Assembly (NCBI RefSeq): GCF_023218075.1
Contig: NZ_JALPTB010000013.1
Coordinates: 1 to 64,000, forward strand
Direction: 5' to 3'
DNA from: Rhodococcus sp. HM1
GTDB taxonomy: Bacteria; Actinomycetota; Actinomycetes; Mycobacteriales; Mycobacteriaceae
Length of the DNA stretch: 64,000 bases
Shown: in pieces, positions 1 through 9,181 of the stretch
How positions within the stretch are numbered: position 1 is the first letter of the stretch
Layout of the letters: each line of letters starts with the position of its first letter
The notes under the pieces: model-generated
The model's input: the letters and a program-made list of their open reading frames with translations, nothing else
Told to the model about the DNA's origin: nothing
The model's database searches: none
Made by a program: the position numbers and the translations under genes

Positions 1-49
1 GCGGGAGGGGAGTGCACAGCCGGGATGGCGCGGGTACAGGTGGAACGGT

Positions 50-1479
<1,430 letters not shown>

Positions 1480-2295
1480 ATGCCCGATTTCTCCGGCAAG
1501 ACCGTCGTCGTCACCGGCTGTTCGTCCGGGGTCGGCGCTGCCGCCGTCACCAAGCTCGCCGCCCAGGGCGCCACCGTGATCGGCGTCGATCGAGTCGAGA
1601 GCACCGATCCCGCGATATCCCGGATGGTGGTGGGCGATCTGTCGACGCACGCCGGCGTCCTGGACATCGCCGAGCAGATCGCCGGTCCCGTCGACTCGCT
1701 CATCAACAACGCCGGTGTCGCCGCGACCCTGCCGTGGCGGACCGTGCTGTCGATCAACACCCTCGCACCGCGCGACCTCACGCGCGCGCTGACCCCGAAG
1801 TTCACGCCGGAGCCCACCGTCGTCACGACCGCCTCGCAGGCCGGTTTCATGTGGCAGCAGCACTACGACCTGCTCAACGAGTTCCTCGCCGTCGACGACT
1901 GGGACGCCGCGCTCGACACGTTCACGGATCACCCCGGCATCGAAGGCGCGTGCTACAGCCTCTCCAAGGAGGCCGTGATCATCTGGTCGAAGAACCTGGC
2001 CGTCGAGGGGAAGGCCACCGGCCTGCGTTCGAACAGCGTCTCCCCCGGCACGATCGGCACGCCGCTGCTGAAGGACTTCACCGCGACGATGGGCGCGGAC
2101 ACCATCAACGGCGCCGCGGCGTGGGCGGGCCGGCACGGTCGCCCCGAGGAGATCGCCGACGCCCTGCTGTTCCTCGCGTCGTCGGAGTCCACCTGGATCA
2201 GCGGCGCGGATCTTCCGGTCGACGGCGGGTTCGGCGCATACGTGCACCGCACGTTCATCGCACCGGCGCCGGCCGCCCAGACCACGGAGAACTGA
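1480..2295 (+). CDS. SDR-family NAD(P)-dependent oxidoreductase, 3-alpha-HSD-like
   Basis: A 271-residue classical short-chain dehydrogenase/reductase. It has the nucleotide-binding TGCSSGVG (12-19), NNAG (76-79), and a Ser119/Tyr159/Lys163 catalytic set (YSLSK). The shape, with a short DSLINNAG region, an insert before the catalytic Tyr and a PGTIGTPLL loop, resembles bacterial 3-alpha-hydroxysteroid dehydrogenases (recalled), which would fit the neighbouring steroid-type thiolase. The ATG at 1480 follows GAGGAGGG and gives the usual SDR N-terminus; the longer reading frame from 1312 has no such site. It is divergent from the thiolase and followed by a hairpin. Substrate is inferred only. 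Confidence 0.9.
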   Translation: MPDFSGKTVVVTGCSSGVGAAAVTKLAAQGATVIGVDRVESTDPAISRMVVGDLSTHAGVLDIAEQIAGPVDSLINNAGVAATLPWRTVLSINTLAPRDLTRALTPKFTPEPTVVTTASQAGFMWQQHYDLLNEFLAVDDWDAALDTFTDHPGIEGACYSLSKEAVIIWSKNLAVEGKATGLRSNSVSPGTIGTPLLKDFTATMGADTINGAAAWAGRHGRPEEIADALLFLASSESTWISGADLPVDGGFGAYVHRTFIAPAPAAQTTEN

Positions 2296-2303
2296 GGGCG
2301 GTC

Positions 2304-2343
2304 CGCAAGGGGCAGCCCATCGATCACCGCACCACCCCTTGCG
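2304..2343. terminator. Stem-loop between convergent genes
   Basis: A 9-bp perfect stem (CGCAAGGGG / CCCCTTGCG) with a 22-base loop, followed on the plus strand by TTTTCGTCTT. It lies between the ends of the SDR at 2295 and the minus-strand gene ending at 2355, so it probably ends the SDR transcript. Confidence 0.6.
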
Positions 2344-2354
2344 TTTTCGTCTTC

Positions 2355-3455
2355 CTACGGCGCCATGTCCAGCCAGCCGGTGAAGCCCGACGGATCGTGG
2401 CGTCCCATGACCGCGTGCTCGAACATGCCCCAGCCCACCCGGCCGTCGATGGTCGCCTTCGCGACGTGGTCGATGGTGGAGAACGGGAGCCGGCCCAGAA
2501 AGTCCCGGCTGGTGGTGTCCACGAAGGACGACGACGACCAGTTCGCGCCCTTCCACTCGCCGTGCGTCCACTCCGGGTCACCGCCGTAGCCGGCGCCGTG
2601 ACTCAGCGAGATGAACCCGAGGGGTTCGATGTCCACGACGACGGGCTCACCCTTGGGCGTGGTCAGGTGCAGCCGCGCCGACTCGGGATGCCGTGTGCCG
2701 CTGCGGTAGTTCACCTCGACGCGGGGCCAGCCCAACTGCTCGACCCGACCGTCCGCGAAGACGCGGGTGGCGTGATTGAGGGTGCGGTGCCCGTCCTGCG
2801 ACTCCTGCACGATGACGACGAGCGCGAAGTCGTCGAAGCGCAGCGGGACGTAGGTCCAGTAGTGGCCGCCGCGGTTCTCGTAGGTCCAGCGACCCTGCGG
2901 ATCCGGCTCGCCGACGGGACGGATCCCCCAGGAGCGGTCGCGCGTGCCCATCCAGATCTCAGGATCGACGGCGAAGTCCTTGCCCTGCACCGACAGGGTG
3001 CCGGACCAGCTACCGACCTGGGCGAAGCGGGACGCGTCGAGGATCGGTCGCGGACCGGACATGAGGATGTGCGCCTCCTCGAGCACGGCGGGAAACGAGC
3101 CGTCCCACGTGATGTCGCACGAGAGGTCGTCGTGCTCGCAGATCACCCGGATCTTCTGCAGGGGCTCGACGACCTCGAGCCGATAGCCGCCGACCTTGCT
3201 CTCCATCGAACGCTCGTCGAGCGCGTCCGAGAACCGGACTGCGACCTGCGAGTCACCGTGCCGCACGGTGACGAACGCGTCGACGACACTCAGGTTCGGG
3301 TAGACCCCGAAACCGGTGATCAGGAAGATGTCACCGGTGCGGTCGTGGGCGTTGAAGTAGTTGCGGTCGTAGAAATTCCGGTCCGTGGAGGACACACGAC
3401 CCAGCGACAGCGGCGACTGGTGAATCGGATATTCGTCGAGCTGAACCGGTTTCAT
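2355..3455 (-). CDS. Protein of unknown function, partner of APH-like kinase (DUF7064-like)
   Basis: A 366-residue soluble protein without a signal peptide or membrane segment. I do not recognise a catalytic motif. It is rich in aromatic residues and beta-type stretches and contains conserved-looking blocks such as WMGTRDRSWGIRP and GWGMFEHAVMG; I recall similar proteins being filed under DUF7064/DUF7065. The ATG at 3455 has GGGAGAAG 8 bases upstream, formed partly by the last codons of the kinase gene, which ends 5 bases earlier; a GTG at 3464 overlapping the kinase TGA is an alternative. The tight coupling to the kinase gene implies joint function, probably on the same acyl-CoA or lipid substrate (inference). 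Confidence 0.75.
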   Translation of the reverse strand: MKPVQLDEYPIHQSPLSLGRVSSTDRNFYDRNYFNAHDRTGDIFLITGFGVYPNLSVVDAFVTVRHGDSQVAVRFSDALDERSMESKVGGYRLEVVEPLQKIRVICEHDDLSCDITWDGSFPAVLEEAHILMSGPRPILDASRFAQVGSWSGTLSVQGKDFAVDPEIWMGTRDRSWGIRPVGEPDPQGRWTYENRGGHYWTYVPLRFDDFALVVIVQESQDGHRTLNHATRVFADGRVEQLGWPRVEVNYRSGTRHPESARLHLTTPKGEPVVVDIEPLGFISLSHGAGYGGDPEWTHGEWKGANWSSSSFVDTTSRDFLGRLPFSTIDHVAKATIDGRVGWGMFEHAVMGRHDPSGFTGWLDMAP

Positions 3456-3460
3456 CGGCG

Positions 3461-4606
3461 TCACTTCTCCCAATCGTAGGAATCGTCGATCAACTGCGCG
3501 AGCATCGCGTGGTGGAGCACCAGGTGGTCGGGGTCGGCAGGGATCTCCATTTCCCCGAAGTGCACGCGGCGCCGCATGATCTGCGACATCACGATGCCGT
3601 GGCGCAGTGCGGCGTACACGAGGTAGAAGTCGAGGTCGCGGACCTCGACGCCGGAGATCCTCTCGTATTCCGCCACGACGTCCGAGCGCCGGAGGAATCC
3701 CGGCAGGCCGGGGATCGAGAACTGGTCGGCGATGTCCTGGAACATACGATGGAAGAAGATGAACCAGCCCAGATCCAGTTCGCGGGGAGCGAGCGCAGCC
3801 GACTCCCAGTCGAGGACCGCAGCGACGTCGGTGCCCCGGTACATGATGTTGCCGATCCGCGCGTCGCCCCAGCACAGCACGTCCGCGGACGGCTCCGCCG
3901 GCCAGTTCTCCTCGAGCCAGTCGAATGCCTTCTCCAGCACAGGGATACGAATCCCGTCCTCGCGGCGGGTCCATTCGTAGTAGGCGCACTCGTTCTCGAA
4001 GTGCCGACGCAGGCTCGACTGCCCGTCCGGAGCGACCAGCGCGGGAAACTTGGACGCGGGATCGGCGATCGCGTGGATGTCGGCGAGAACCTTCACGCTC
4101 GCGCTCTGCACGGCCCTGCGGGTGTCGTCGTCGGCGTCGAGCAGCCAGCCGGTGAACACGTACGGCGGGTTGTCCACGGGCACGACACCTTCGGCGCGAT
4201 CCATCACGAGGAACGGCCGGCCGAGCGGGCCCGCGGAGGTCTCGACCCACCGCACCTTCGGCACCGCGATGCCACCGTGTTCGCGGACGGCGGTCATGAC
4301 CTCGAACTGGCGCTGCAGGTCGTAGCCGGGGAACACCGGATACGCGTCCTCCTCGGGGGCGAGCCGGGCGACGAGCTGTGCCGTCTGCTCCGCACCGTCC
4401 TTCGTCCAGTCGAGATCGAACAGGACCGAGATGCTGGACATTCCGGAGTGTTCCGGTCGCGTCAGGTTGTGGACACGCGGCGGCGCGTCGGCGCCGAGAC
4501 GCTCGCCGAGCCGGCCTTCGAGCCGGCTGCGCAGCTCGTCCAGGTCGGTCTCGCTGGTCTTGATCTCCTGCTCCGCACCTTCAGGCACCACACTCTCGGC
4601 GGTCAT
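3461..4606 (-). CDS. APH-fold phosphotransferase of lipid-catabolic type
   Basis: A 381-residue aminoglycoside-phosphotransferase-fold kinase. The catalytic loop is CWGDARIGN (Trp246, Gly247, Asp248, Asn253), where most APH proteins have His-Gly-Asp, and the Mg-binding motif is LDWE (Asp266-Glu268). LVMDRAEG (134-140) is in the hinge position. It is embedded among CoA-ligase, SDR and thiolase genes, so antibiotic resistance is unlikely. Related APH-fold enzymes act on hydroxyacyl-CoAs, such as LvaA in levulinate catabolism and the kinase domains of ACAD10/11 (recalled). ATG at 4606 follows GGGAGGT by six bases. The next gene starts 5 bases after its stop. The acceptor substrate is unknown. 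Confidence 0.85.
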   Translation of the reverse strand: MTAESVVPEGAEQEIKTSETDLDELRSRLEGRLGERLGADAPPRVHNLTRPEHSGMSSISVLFDLDWTKDGAEQTAQLVARLAPEEDAYPVFPGYDLQRQFEVMTAVREHGGIAVPKVRWVETSAGPLGRPFLVMDRAEGVVPVDNPPYVFTGWLLDADDDTRRAVQSASVKVLADIHAIADPASKFPALVAPDGQSSLRRHFENECAYYEWTRREDGIRIPVLEKAFDWLEENWPAEPSADVLCWGDARIGNIMYRGTDVAAVLDWESAALAPRELDLGWFIFFHRMFQDIADQFSIPGLPGFLRRSDVVAEYERISGVEVRDLDFYLVYAALRHGIVMSQIMRRRVHFGEMEIPADPDHLVLHHAMLAQLIDDSYDWEK

Positions 4607-4947
4607 GCCCGTACCTCCCGTTCGTCGACGAAGTAAGCCCGTGCGACGCGCTGCGGTTGCCGGAAATCGTTCGCGTCGAAGCGGGGTGTTCGGATGAGGG
4701 TCGCGATCGTGGCGGATCTCGTGCTGCGTAAGCATTTTCGATCCGCCCTGCGACGGGAGCGCCTTGTCCCATGTAGTCACCCCCGTTGCCGACCCCCTGG
4801 GGACAAAGATAGACGCTGGTCCAACTTCTTGGAACCCGTTCCAGGAATTCTCGCAACTCCGGGCGAACCTTCTACGCTGACAACGACTCAGCGCCTCGCC
4901 CACGCGTACGGCGGAACGAGAGGCCCGACGAGGAAAGTGCGGACACC
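4607..4947. promoter_or_regulatory. Divergent intergenic region, kinase operon / TetR gene
   Basis: No gene is seen in this 341-bp stretch. It contains an inverted repeat GGCGGATC (4711-4718) / GATCCGCC (4740-4747) with a nested TGCT/AGCA pair in the loop, and the separate KstR-type palindrome at 4830-4843. Promoters for both directions must lie here, but no clear -35/-10 pair was found. Confidence 0.5.
4830..4843. promoter_or_regulatory. KstR-type operator palindrome
   Basis: TGGAACCCGTTCCA is a perfect 14-bp inverted repeat and matches TNNAACNNGTTNNA, the published KstR consensus of mycobacteria and rhodococci (recalled), at every fixed position. It lies 105 bp before the TetR gene and 224 bp before the kinase gene, so either KstR or the adjacent TetR protein could bind it. 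Confidence 0.6.
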
Positions 4948-5580
4948 ATGAGCGAGCCCACGGCACTCGGTCGCCGCGAGCGGAACAAGCTGCGGACCCG
5001 GCAGCGCATGCTGGACGCGGCCAGACGGCTGTTCGCCGAACGCGGCGTCGACGGTTCGACGATCGAGGACATCGCCGATCTCGCCGGCGTCTCGCGCGCA
5101 ACGGTTTTCAATTACTTCCCCAGCAAGGACGACCTGATCACGGCGCTGCACGCGAGTCACATGGACGCGCTGACAACCCTGATCGACCAGCTGCTCGCGC
5201 AGGACCTCACCACCGCGGAACGGATCGCGGGCGTCTTTGCCGACTTCGCGCGTGAATCGCGGCGGTATCCCGGTTACATGCGGGCGGTCACCGGCGAGAT
5301 CGAAAGGGATCTCGGCACACCCGATACCGCCCGCGAACGCACGCAGCGATTCGACGAGCAGATGCTGCGCATCGTCGAGCCCGGTGTCGAGCGCGGCGAG
5401 GTCCGCACCGACTACCCGCTGCCGTTCCTCGCGCAGATGGTCGGCGCCGTGTACGTCTCGACGCTGCGGCACTGGCGTCAGAACCCGGACGACGACGGCA
5501 CCGAGAGCTTCGACCGGGCAGCACGATTCGCTGCCGACGCCCTCGCGCCCGGCACCGGATCCGGTCGCGGTCACGGGTAG
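4948..5580 (+). CDS. TetR-family transcriptional regulator
   Basis: A 210-residue TetR/AcrR regulator. The N-terminal helix-turn-helix domain spans about residues 15-62 and ends in the typical VSRATVFNYFPSKDDL recognition-helix region; the rest is an all-helical ligand-binding domain that cannot be assigned. The ATG at 4948 is preceded by GAGGAAAG. It is divergent from the kinase operon and convergent with the acyl-CoA synthetase, so it probably controls the lipid-catabolic genes on either side, perhaps through the palindrome at 4830-4843. An acyl-CoA ligand is plausible for this context but is inference. Confidence 0.9.
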   Translation: MSEPTALGRRERNKLRTRQRMLDAARRLFAERGVDGSTIEDIADLAGVSRATVFNYFPSKDDLITALHASHMDALTTLIDQLLAQDLTTAERIAGVFADFARESRRYPGYMRAVTGEIERDLGTPDTARERTQRFDEQMLRIVEPGVERGEVRTDYPLPFLAQMVGAVYVSTLRHWRQNPDDDGTESFDRAARFAADALAPGTGSGRGHG

Positions 5581-5601
5581 CGCACCCGCGACCGCGACCG
5601 G
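5561..5601. terminator. Bidirectional terminator, TetR / FadD
   Basis: A 12-bp perfect stem (CCGGTCGCGGTC / GACCGCGACCGG) is extended after one mismatch by CGGGT/ACCCG around a 5-base loop. It overlaps the TetR stop codon and lies between two convergent genes. Confidence 0.7.
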
Positions 5602-5609
5602 TAGAGGGA

Positions 5610-7202
5610 CTACTTCGCGGCTTCGAGAGTTGCCTTGGCCCACCGGTAGTCGGCCTTGCCCGCGGGCGAACGCACGATCGTGTCGACACCGACGACCAGC
5701 CGCGGCACCTTGTAGCCGGCGATCCGGTCGGCGACATGCGCGATCAGCTCGTCGAGATCGGGCACCGCGTGGCCCTCGCGCGGCTGCACGACGGCTCCGA
5801 CGCGCTGCCCGTAGCGTTCGTCCTCGACTCCCGCGACGAGCACATCCATCACGGCCGGGTGGCTCTTGATGGCCATCTCCACCTCTTCGGGATACACCTT
5901 TTCCCCGCCGGTGTTGATGCACAGCGAGCCGCGTCCGAGCAGCACGATCGTGCCGTCCTCCTCGACTTCGGCCATGTCCCCGAGAACCGACATGCGAACC
6001 CCGTCGATGACCGGGAAGGTCGCCGCGGTCTTCTCCGGGTCGCCCCAGTACCCGAGCGGCACGTGGCCGGCGCGGGCGATGTAGCCGATCTCGCCGGAAC
6101 CCGGCTCGATCGGGCGCATCCGCTCGTCGACGACCTTGACGGTCGGCTTCGCGGCGATCCGCATCCGGCCGTCCTCGCCGATCGACAGATCGCCGTCGAT
6201 GCCGGACTCGGAGGATCCGAATCCGTCGCGCACCATGACGTTCGGCAGGAGCGAGACGAGCTGCTCGCGGACCTGCTTGGAGAACAGCGCGCCGCCGGAC
6301 CCGACGACGAACAGCGAACTCAGGTCGTACTCGGAGCCGTGTTCGGCGATCGCGTCGGCGAGCGGACGAGCCATCGCGTCGCCGACGATCGTCATCGTCA
6401 TCACGCGTTCGCGTTCGACGACCGCGAGCACCTCCTTCGCGTCGAACGCCGGGAGCACGACCTGCGAGACTCCGAGGCAGAAGGCACTGAACATGCTGTA
6501 CATCGCGGCGCCGTGGATGAGCGGCGCGGTGAGCAGCCACGTCATCTCCGGCATGTTCGCGGCCTGGTTCGCAACCGATGCGATGTCCGAGTGCGGCTCC
6601 CCCATCGAGTTGCCGCCGGACAGTGCCGCGAAGAAGAAGTCCTCGGCGCGCCACATCACGCCCTTCGGCATGCCGGTGGTGCCACCGGTGTAGATGATGA
6701 ACTGGTCGTCGCCGCTGCGCGGCGCGAAGTCGCGCGCGTCGGACTCCGCGGCGACCGCCTTGTGGAAGTCGGCGGTGGTGACCGTCCCCCAGTCGACGTC
6801 GTCGGCCGGTCCCACGGTGACGATGTGCCGGACCGTCGGCGTGCGCGGCAGGACCGCGGCCGTCCTGGGCGCGAACTCACCGTCGGCGACGATGGCGGCG
6901 AGTTCGGCGTTGGCGAACAGGTAGGCCAGCTCGGCGTCGACGTAGCGGTAGTTGATGTTGATCGGGACGGCCCGGATCTTCAGGATCGCCAGAAGCGCTT
7001 CGACGAATTCGGTGCTGTTGCGCATGTAGAGACCGACGTGCTCACCTGCGGAGATCCCCGCACCGGCCAGATGGTGAGCGAGCCGGTTGGCTGCGGCATC
7101 GAGTTCGCGGTAGGTGAGGCGGCTGTCCCCACAGATGATCGCGGTGCGATCGGGGACGGCGTCGGCGATGGCTTCGAACAGGTCCGCGAGGTTCAGCGAC
7201 AT
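5610..7202 (-). CDS. Acyl-CoA synthetase (FadD19-like)
   Basis: A 530-residue member of the adenylate-forming family that would activate a carboxylic acid with ATP and CoA. The AMP-binding loop YTGGTTGMPKG is at 171-181, the GSSESG core motif follows in the middle, and a C-terminal SPAGKADY carries the catalytic Lys (about Lys516). The N-terminus (NLADLFEAIADAVPDRTAII) resembles FadD19 of the cholesterol-degradation cluster, which activates side-chain acids (recalled). ATG at 7202 has AGAAGGA seven bases upstream; an in-frame GTG at 7220 lies before that site and is rejected. It is divergent from the SDR at 7396 and convergent with the TetR gene. Confidence 0.92.
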   Translation of the reverse strand: MSLNLADLFEAIADAVPDRTAIICGDSRLTYRELDAAANRLAHHLAGAGISAGEHVGLYMRNSTEFVEALLAILKIRAVPININYRYVDAELAYLFANAELAAIVADGEFAPRTAAVLPRTPTVRHIVTVGPADDVDWGTVTTADFHKAVAAESDARDFAPRSGDDQFIIYTGGTTGMPKGVMWRAEDFFFAALSGGNSMGEPHSDIASVANQAANMPEMTWLLTAPLIHGAAMYSMFSAFCLGVSQVVLPAFDAKEVLAVVERERVMTMTIVGDAMARPLADAIAEHGSEYDLSSLFVVGSGGALFSKQVREQLVSLLPNVMVRDGFGSSESGIDGDLSIGEDGRMRIAAKPTVKVVDERMRPIEPGSGEIGYIARAGHVPLGYWGDPEKTAATFPVIDGVRMSVLGDMAEVEEDGTIVLLGRGSLCINTGGEKVYPEEVEMAIKSHPAVMDVLVAGVEDERYGQRVGAVVQPREGHAVPDLDELIAHVADRIAGYKVPRLVVGVDTIVRSPAGKADYRWAKATLEAAK

Positions 7203-7324
7203 CGAGATTCCTTCTGACACAGTGGTGGAAATCGTCGCGACACCGTGACATCTGTCACCCCGGCGATTCCTGTCACTCCCGGCCAGTGGGACAGCTCCGG
7301 ACCGGCCGACCCACCGGCCTCACA

Positions 7325-7346
7325 AACTAGAACCAATACTAGTTCT
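7325..7346. promoter_or_regulatory. Overlapping inverted repeats in the FadD/SDR divergent promoter
   Basis: AACTAG (7325-7330) and CTAGTT (7339-7344) form a 6-8-6 inverted repeat, and AGAAC (7329-7333) and GTTCT (7342-7346) form a second, overlapping 5-8-5 repeat. TAGAAC is a KstR-like half-site, but the spacing differs from the two-base gap of KstR sites. It sits 50 bp before the SDR start, in the 193-bp gap shared with the acyl-CoA synthetase. Confidence 0.45.
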
Positions 7347-7395
7347 GTCCCGGGGTTCGTTCTCCCCGTGGCAGCCGCACACAGGGAGAGATCGC

Positions 7396-8319
7396 ATGGG
7401 CGAATCAGTCAGCTTGGCCGGCCGCACCGCCGTCGTCACCGGAGCCGGCGCGGGTCTCGGCCGCGCCGAGGCGCTCGCTCTCGCCGCCGCGGGCGCCGCG
7501 GTCGTCGTCAACGACATGGGTCCGGCCGCGCACGACGTCGCCGACGAGATCACCGCGGCCGGCGGCCGGGCGGTCGCCGTCACCGGCGATGTCTCCGACT
7601 GGTCGCTCGGCGGCCGTCTCGTCGACGAGGCCGTGAGCATGTTCGGCTCCCTCGACATCCTGGTCAACAATGCGGGCATCCTGCGCGACAAGATGATCTT
7701 CAACCTGTCCGAGTCCGACTGGGACGACGTGATCCGCGTCCATCTCAAGGGCCACGCCGCCACCTCGCACGCCGCCGCCGTGCACTGGCGCAATGCGAGC
7801 AAGGCCGCCGGTGCCCCTGTCTACGGCCGGGTCGTCAACACCTCCTCCGAGGCATTCCTGTTCGGTTCGGCCGGGCAGCCCAACTACTCGGCGGCCAAAG
7901 CGGGAATCACCGCGTTGACCCTGTCCACCGCACAGGGCCTGGCCCGCTACGGTGTCACGGCGAACGCGATCTGCCCGCGCGCCCGGACCGCGATGACCGC
8001 CGGGACGTTCGGTGAGAACGAGAACCCGAACGGCGGACTCGATCCCCTCGCACCCGAGCGCGTCGCGACCCTGGTGTCCTACCTGGCATCGCCCGCGTCC
8101 CACGAGATCACCGGCCAGGTCTTCGTCGTGTACGGCAAGATGGTCGCGCTCATGGCCTCACCGAAGGTCGAGAACCGTTTCGACGCAGCGGGATCCGAGT
8201 TCACGGTGAACGAACTCGACGAGCAGCTCTCCACCTACTTCACCGGCCGCGGCAGGTACGAGACGTACTCGGCGTACAGCGTGGCCGAGCTGGAGAAGCC
8301 CGCACTCGCCATCGACTGA
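7396..8319 (+). CDS. SDR-family oxidoreductase, Hsd4A/MFE-2-like 3-hydroxyacyl-CoA dehydrogenase type
   Basis: A 307-residue SDR with TGAGAGLG (15-22), NNAG (91-94), Ser151, Tyr164 and Lys168 (YSAAK). The N-terminal half, including NNAGILRDKMIFN and SEAFLFGSAGQPNYSAAK, is typical of the dehydrogenase part of multifunctional enzyme 2 and of mycobacterial Hsd4A-type proteins, which oxidise 3-hydroxyacyl-CoAs or 17-beta-hydroxysteroids (recalled). The C-terminal 60 residues extend beyond a normal 250-residue SDR, as in that group. ATG at 7396 follows GGGAGAG. The next SDR starts 31 bp downstream, so the two are probably co-transcribed. Confidence 0.9.
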   Translation: MGESVSLAGRTAVVTGAGAGLGRAEALALAAAGAAVVVNDMGPAAHDVADEITAAGGRAVAVTGDVSDWSLGGRLVDEAVSMFGSLDILVNNAGILRDKMIFNLSESDWDDVIRVHLKGHAATSHAAAVHWRNASKAAGAPVYGRVVNTSSEAFLFGSAGQPNYSAAKAGITALTLSTAQGLARYGVTANAICPRARTAMTAGTFGENENPNGGLDPLAPERVATLVSYLASPASHEITGQVFVVYGKMVALMASPKVENRFDAAGSEFTVNELDEQLSTYFTGRGRYETYSAYSVAELEKPALAID

Positions 8320-8350
8320 CCGGATCCGAGACCGAAAGCAGACGCACGAC

Positions 8351-9097
8351 ATGAGGCTTGCAGGCAAGGTTGCGATCGTCACCGGCGGCGCCGGTGGTAT
8401 CGGACGAGGCATCGTCCGCGCGTTCACCAAGGAAGGCGCGAAGGTTCTGTTCGTCGACGTCGACGCGACCGCGGGTGCCGCGCTCGAAGACGAACTGGGA
8501 AGCAGCACAGCGCGATTCCTCGAAGCGGATATCTCCGAGGAGACGAGCGCCGACCGGATCGTGGCGGCTGCGGTCGACGCGTTCGGGAAGGTCGACGTGC
8601 TGGTCAACAACGCGCACGCGTCGAGGCAGGCACCGCTGCTCGAGACCACCCAGGAAATGCTCGACCTGTCCTTCGGAACGGGCTTCTACCCGACCTTCCG
8701 GCTGATGAAGGCCGCGCACGCTCAATTGGCCGCGAACCGCGGTTCGGTGATCAACTTCGCGTCCGGTGCCGGCATCGAGGGCAACGTGACGCAGAGTTCC
8801 TACGCCGCGGCCAAGGAGGCGATCCGCGCGATCAGCCGGGTCGCGGCCAACGAGTGGGCCGCCGACGACATCAACGTCAACGTCATCTCCCCGCTGGCGC
8901 TCACCGAGGGCGTCCAGGCATACATCGAGGCGAACCCCGGTGTCGAGCGGGCACTGCTGTCGAAGACGCCGCTGGGCCGCTTCGGCGACCCGGAGTCGGA
9001 CATCGGCCGGGTCGCGGTGTTCCTCGCCAGCGACGACGCCTCATACATGACCGGCCAGACGCTGATGGTCGACGGCGGCAGCGTCAAGCTGCGCTGA
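8351..9097 (+). CDS. SDR-family oxidoreductase with NNAH variant
   Basis: A 248-residue classical SDR. It has TGGAGGIG (11-18), an acidic residue after beta-strand 2 (VDVD) that suggests NAD preference, and Ser138/Tyr151/Lys155. The structural motif is NNAH (86-89) instead of NNAG, an uncommon change at the position after strand 4. It starts 31 bp after the preceding SDR and is the last gene before a strong terminator, so it probably catalyses a neighbouring redox step in the same pathway. The substrate is unknown. Confidence 0.9.
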   Translation: MRLAGKVAIVTGGAGGIGRGIVRAFTKEGAKVLFVDVDATAGAALEDELGSSTARFLEADISEETSADRIVAAAVDAFGKVDVLVNNAHASRQAPLLETTQEMLDLSFGTGFYPTFRLMKAAHAQLAANRGSVINFASGAGIEGNVTQSSYAAAKEAIRAISRVAANEWAADDINVNVISPLALTEGVQAYIEANPGVERALLSKTPLGRFGDPESDIGRVAVFLASDDASYMTGQTLMVDGGSVKLR

Positions 9098-9134
9098 GCA
9101 CCGAATCCGCAGGAACGGCCCCCGCAGAACCGAC

Positions 9135-9162
9135 ACGGCCCCCGGCAGATGCCGGGGGCCGT
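9135..9162. terminator. Bidirectional terminator, SDR / clpX
   Basis: ACGGCCCCCGGC and GCCGGGGGCCGT form a perfect 12-bp stem around a four-base loop, between the convergent ends at 9097 and 9182. Confidence 0.8.
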
Positions 9163-9181
9163 CGTCGTCGAAGTTCGGAGC

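Noticed and set aside
3461-4606. APH-family gene as an antibiotic-resistance gene
   Set aside because: It is embedded in an acyl-CoA catabolic cluster with a tightly coupled partner, and the catalytic loop differs from resistance enzymes.
4711-4747. GGCGGATC/GATCCGCC inverted repeat as a terminator
   Set aside because: It lies in a divergent promoter region far from any gene end; kept only as a possible regulatory hairpin.
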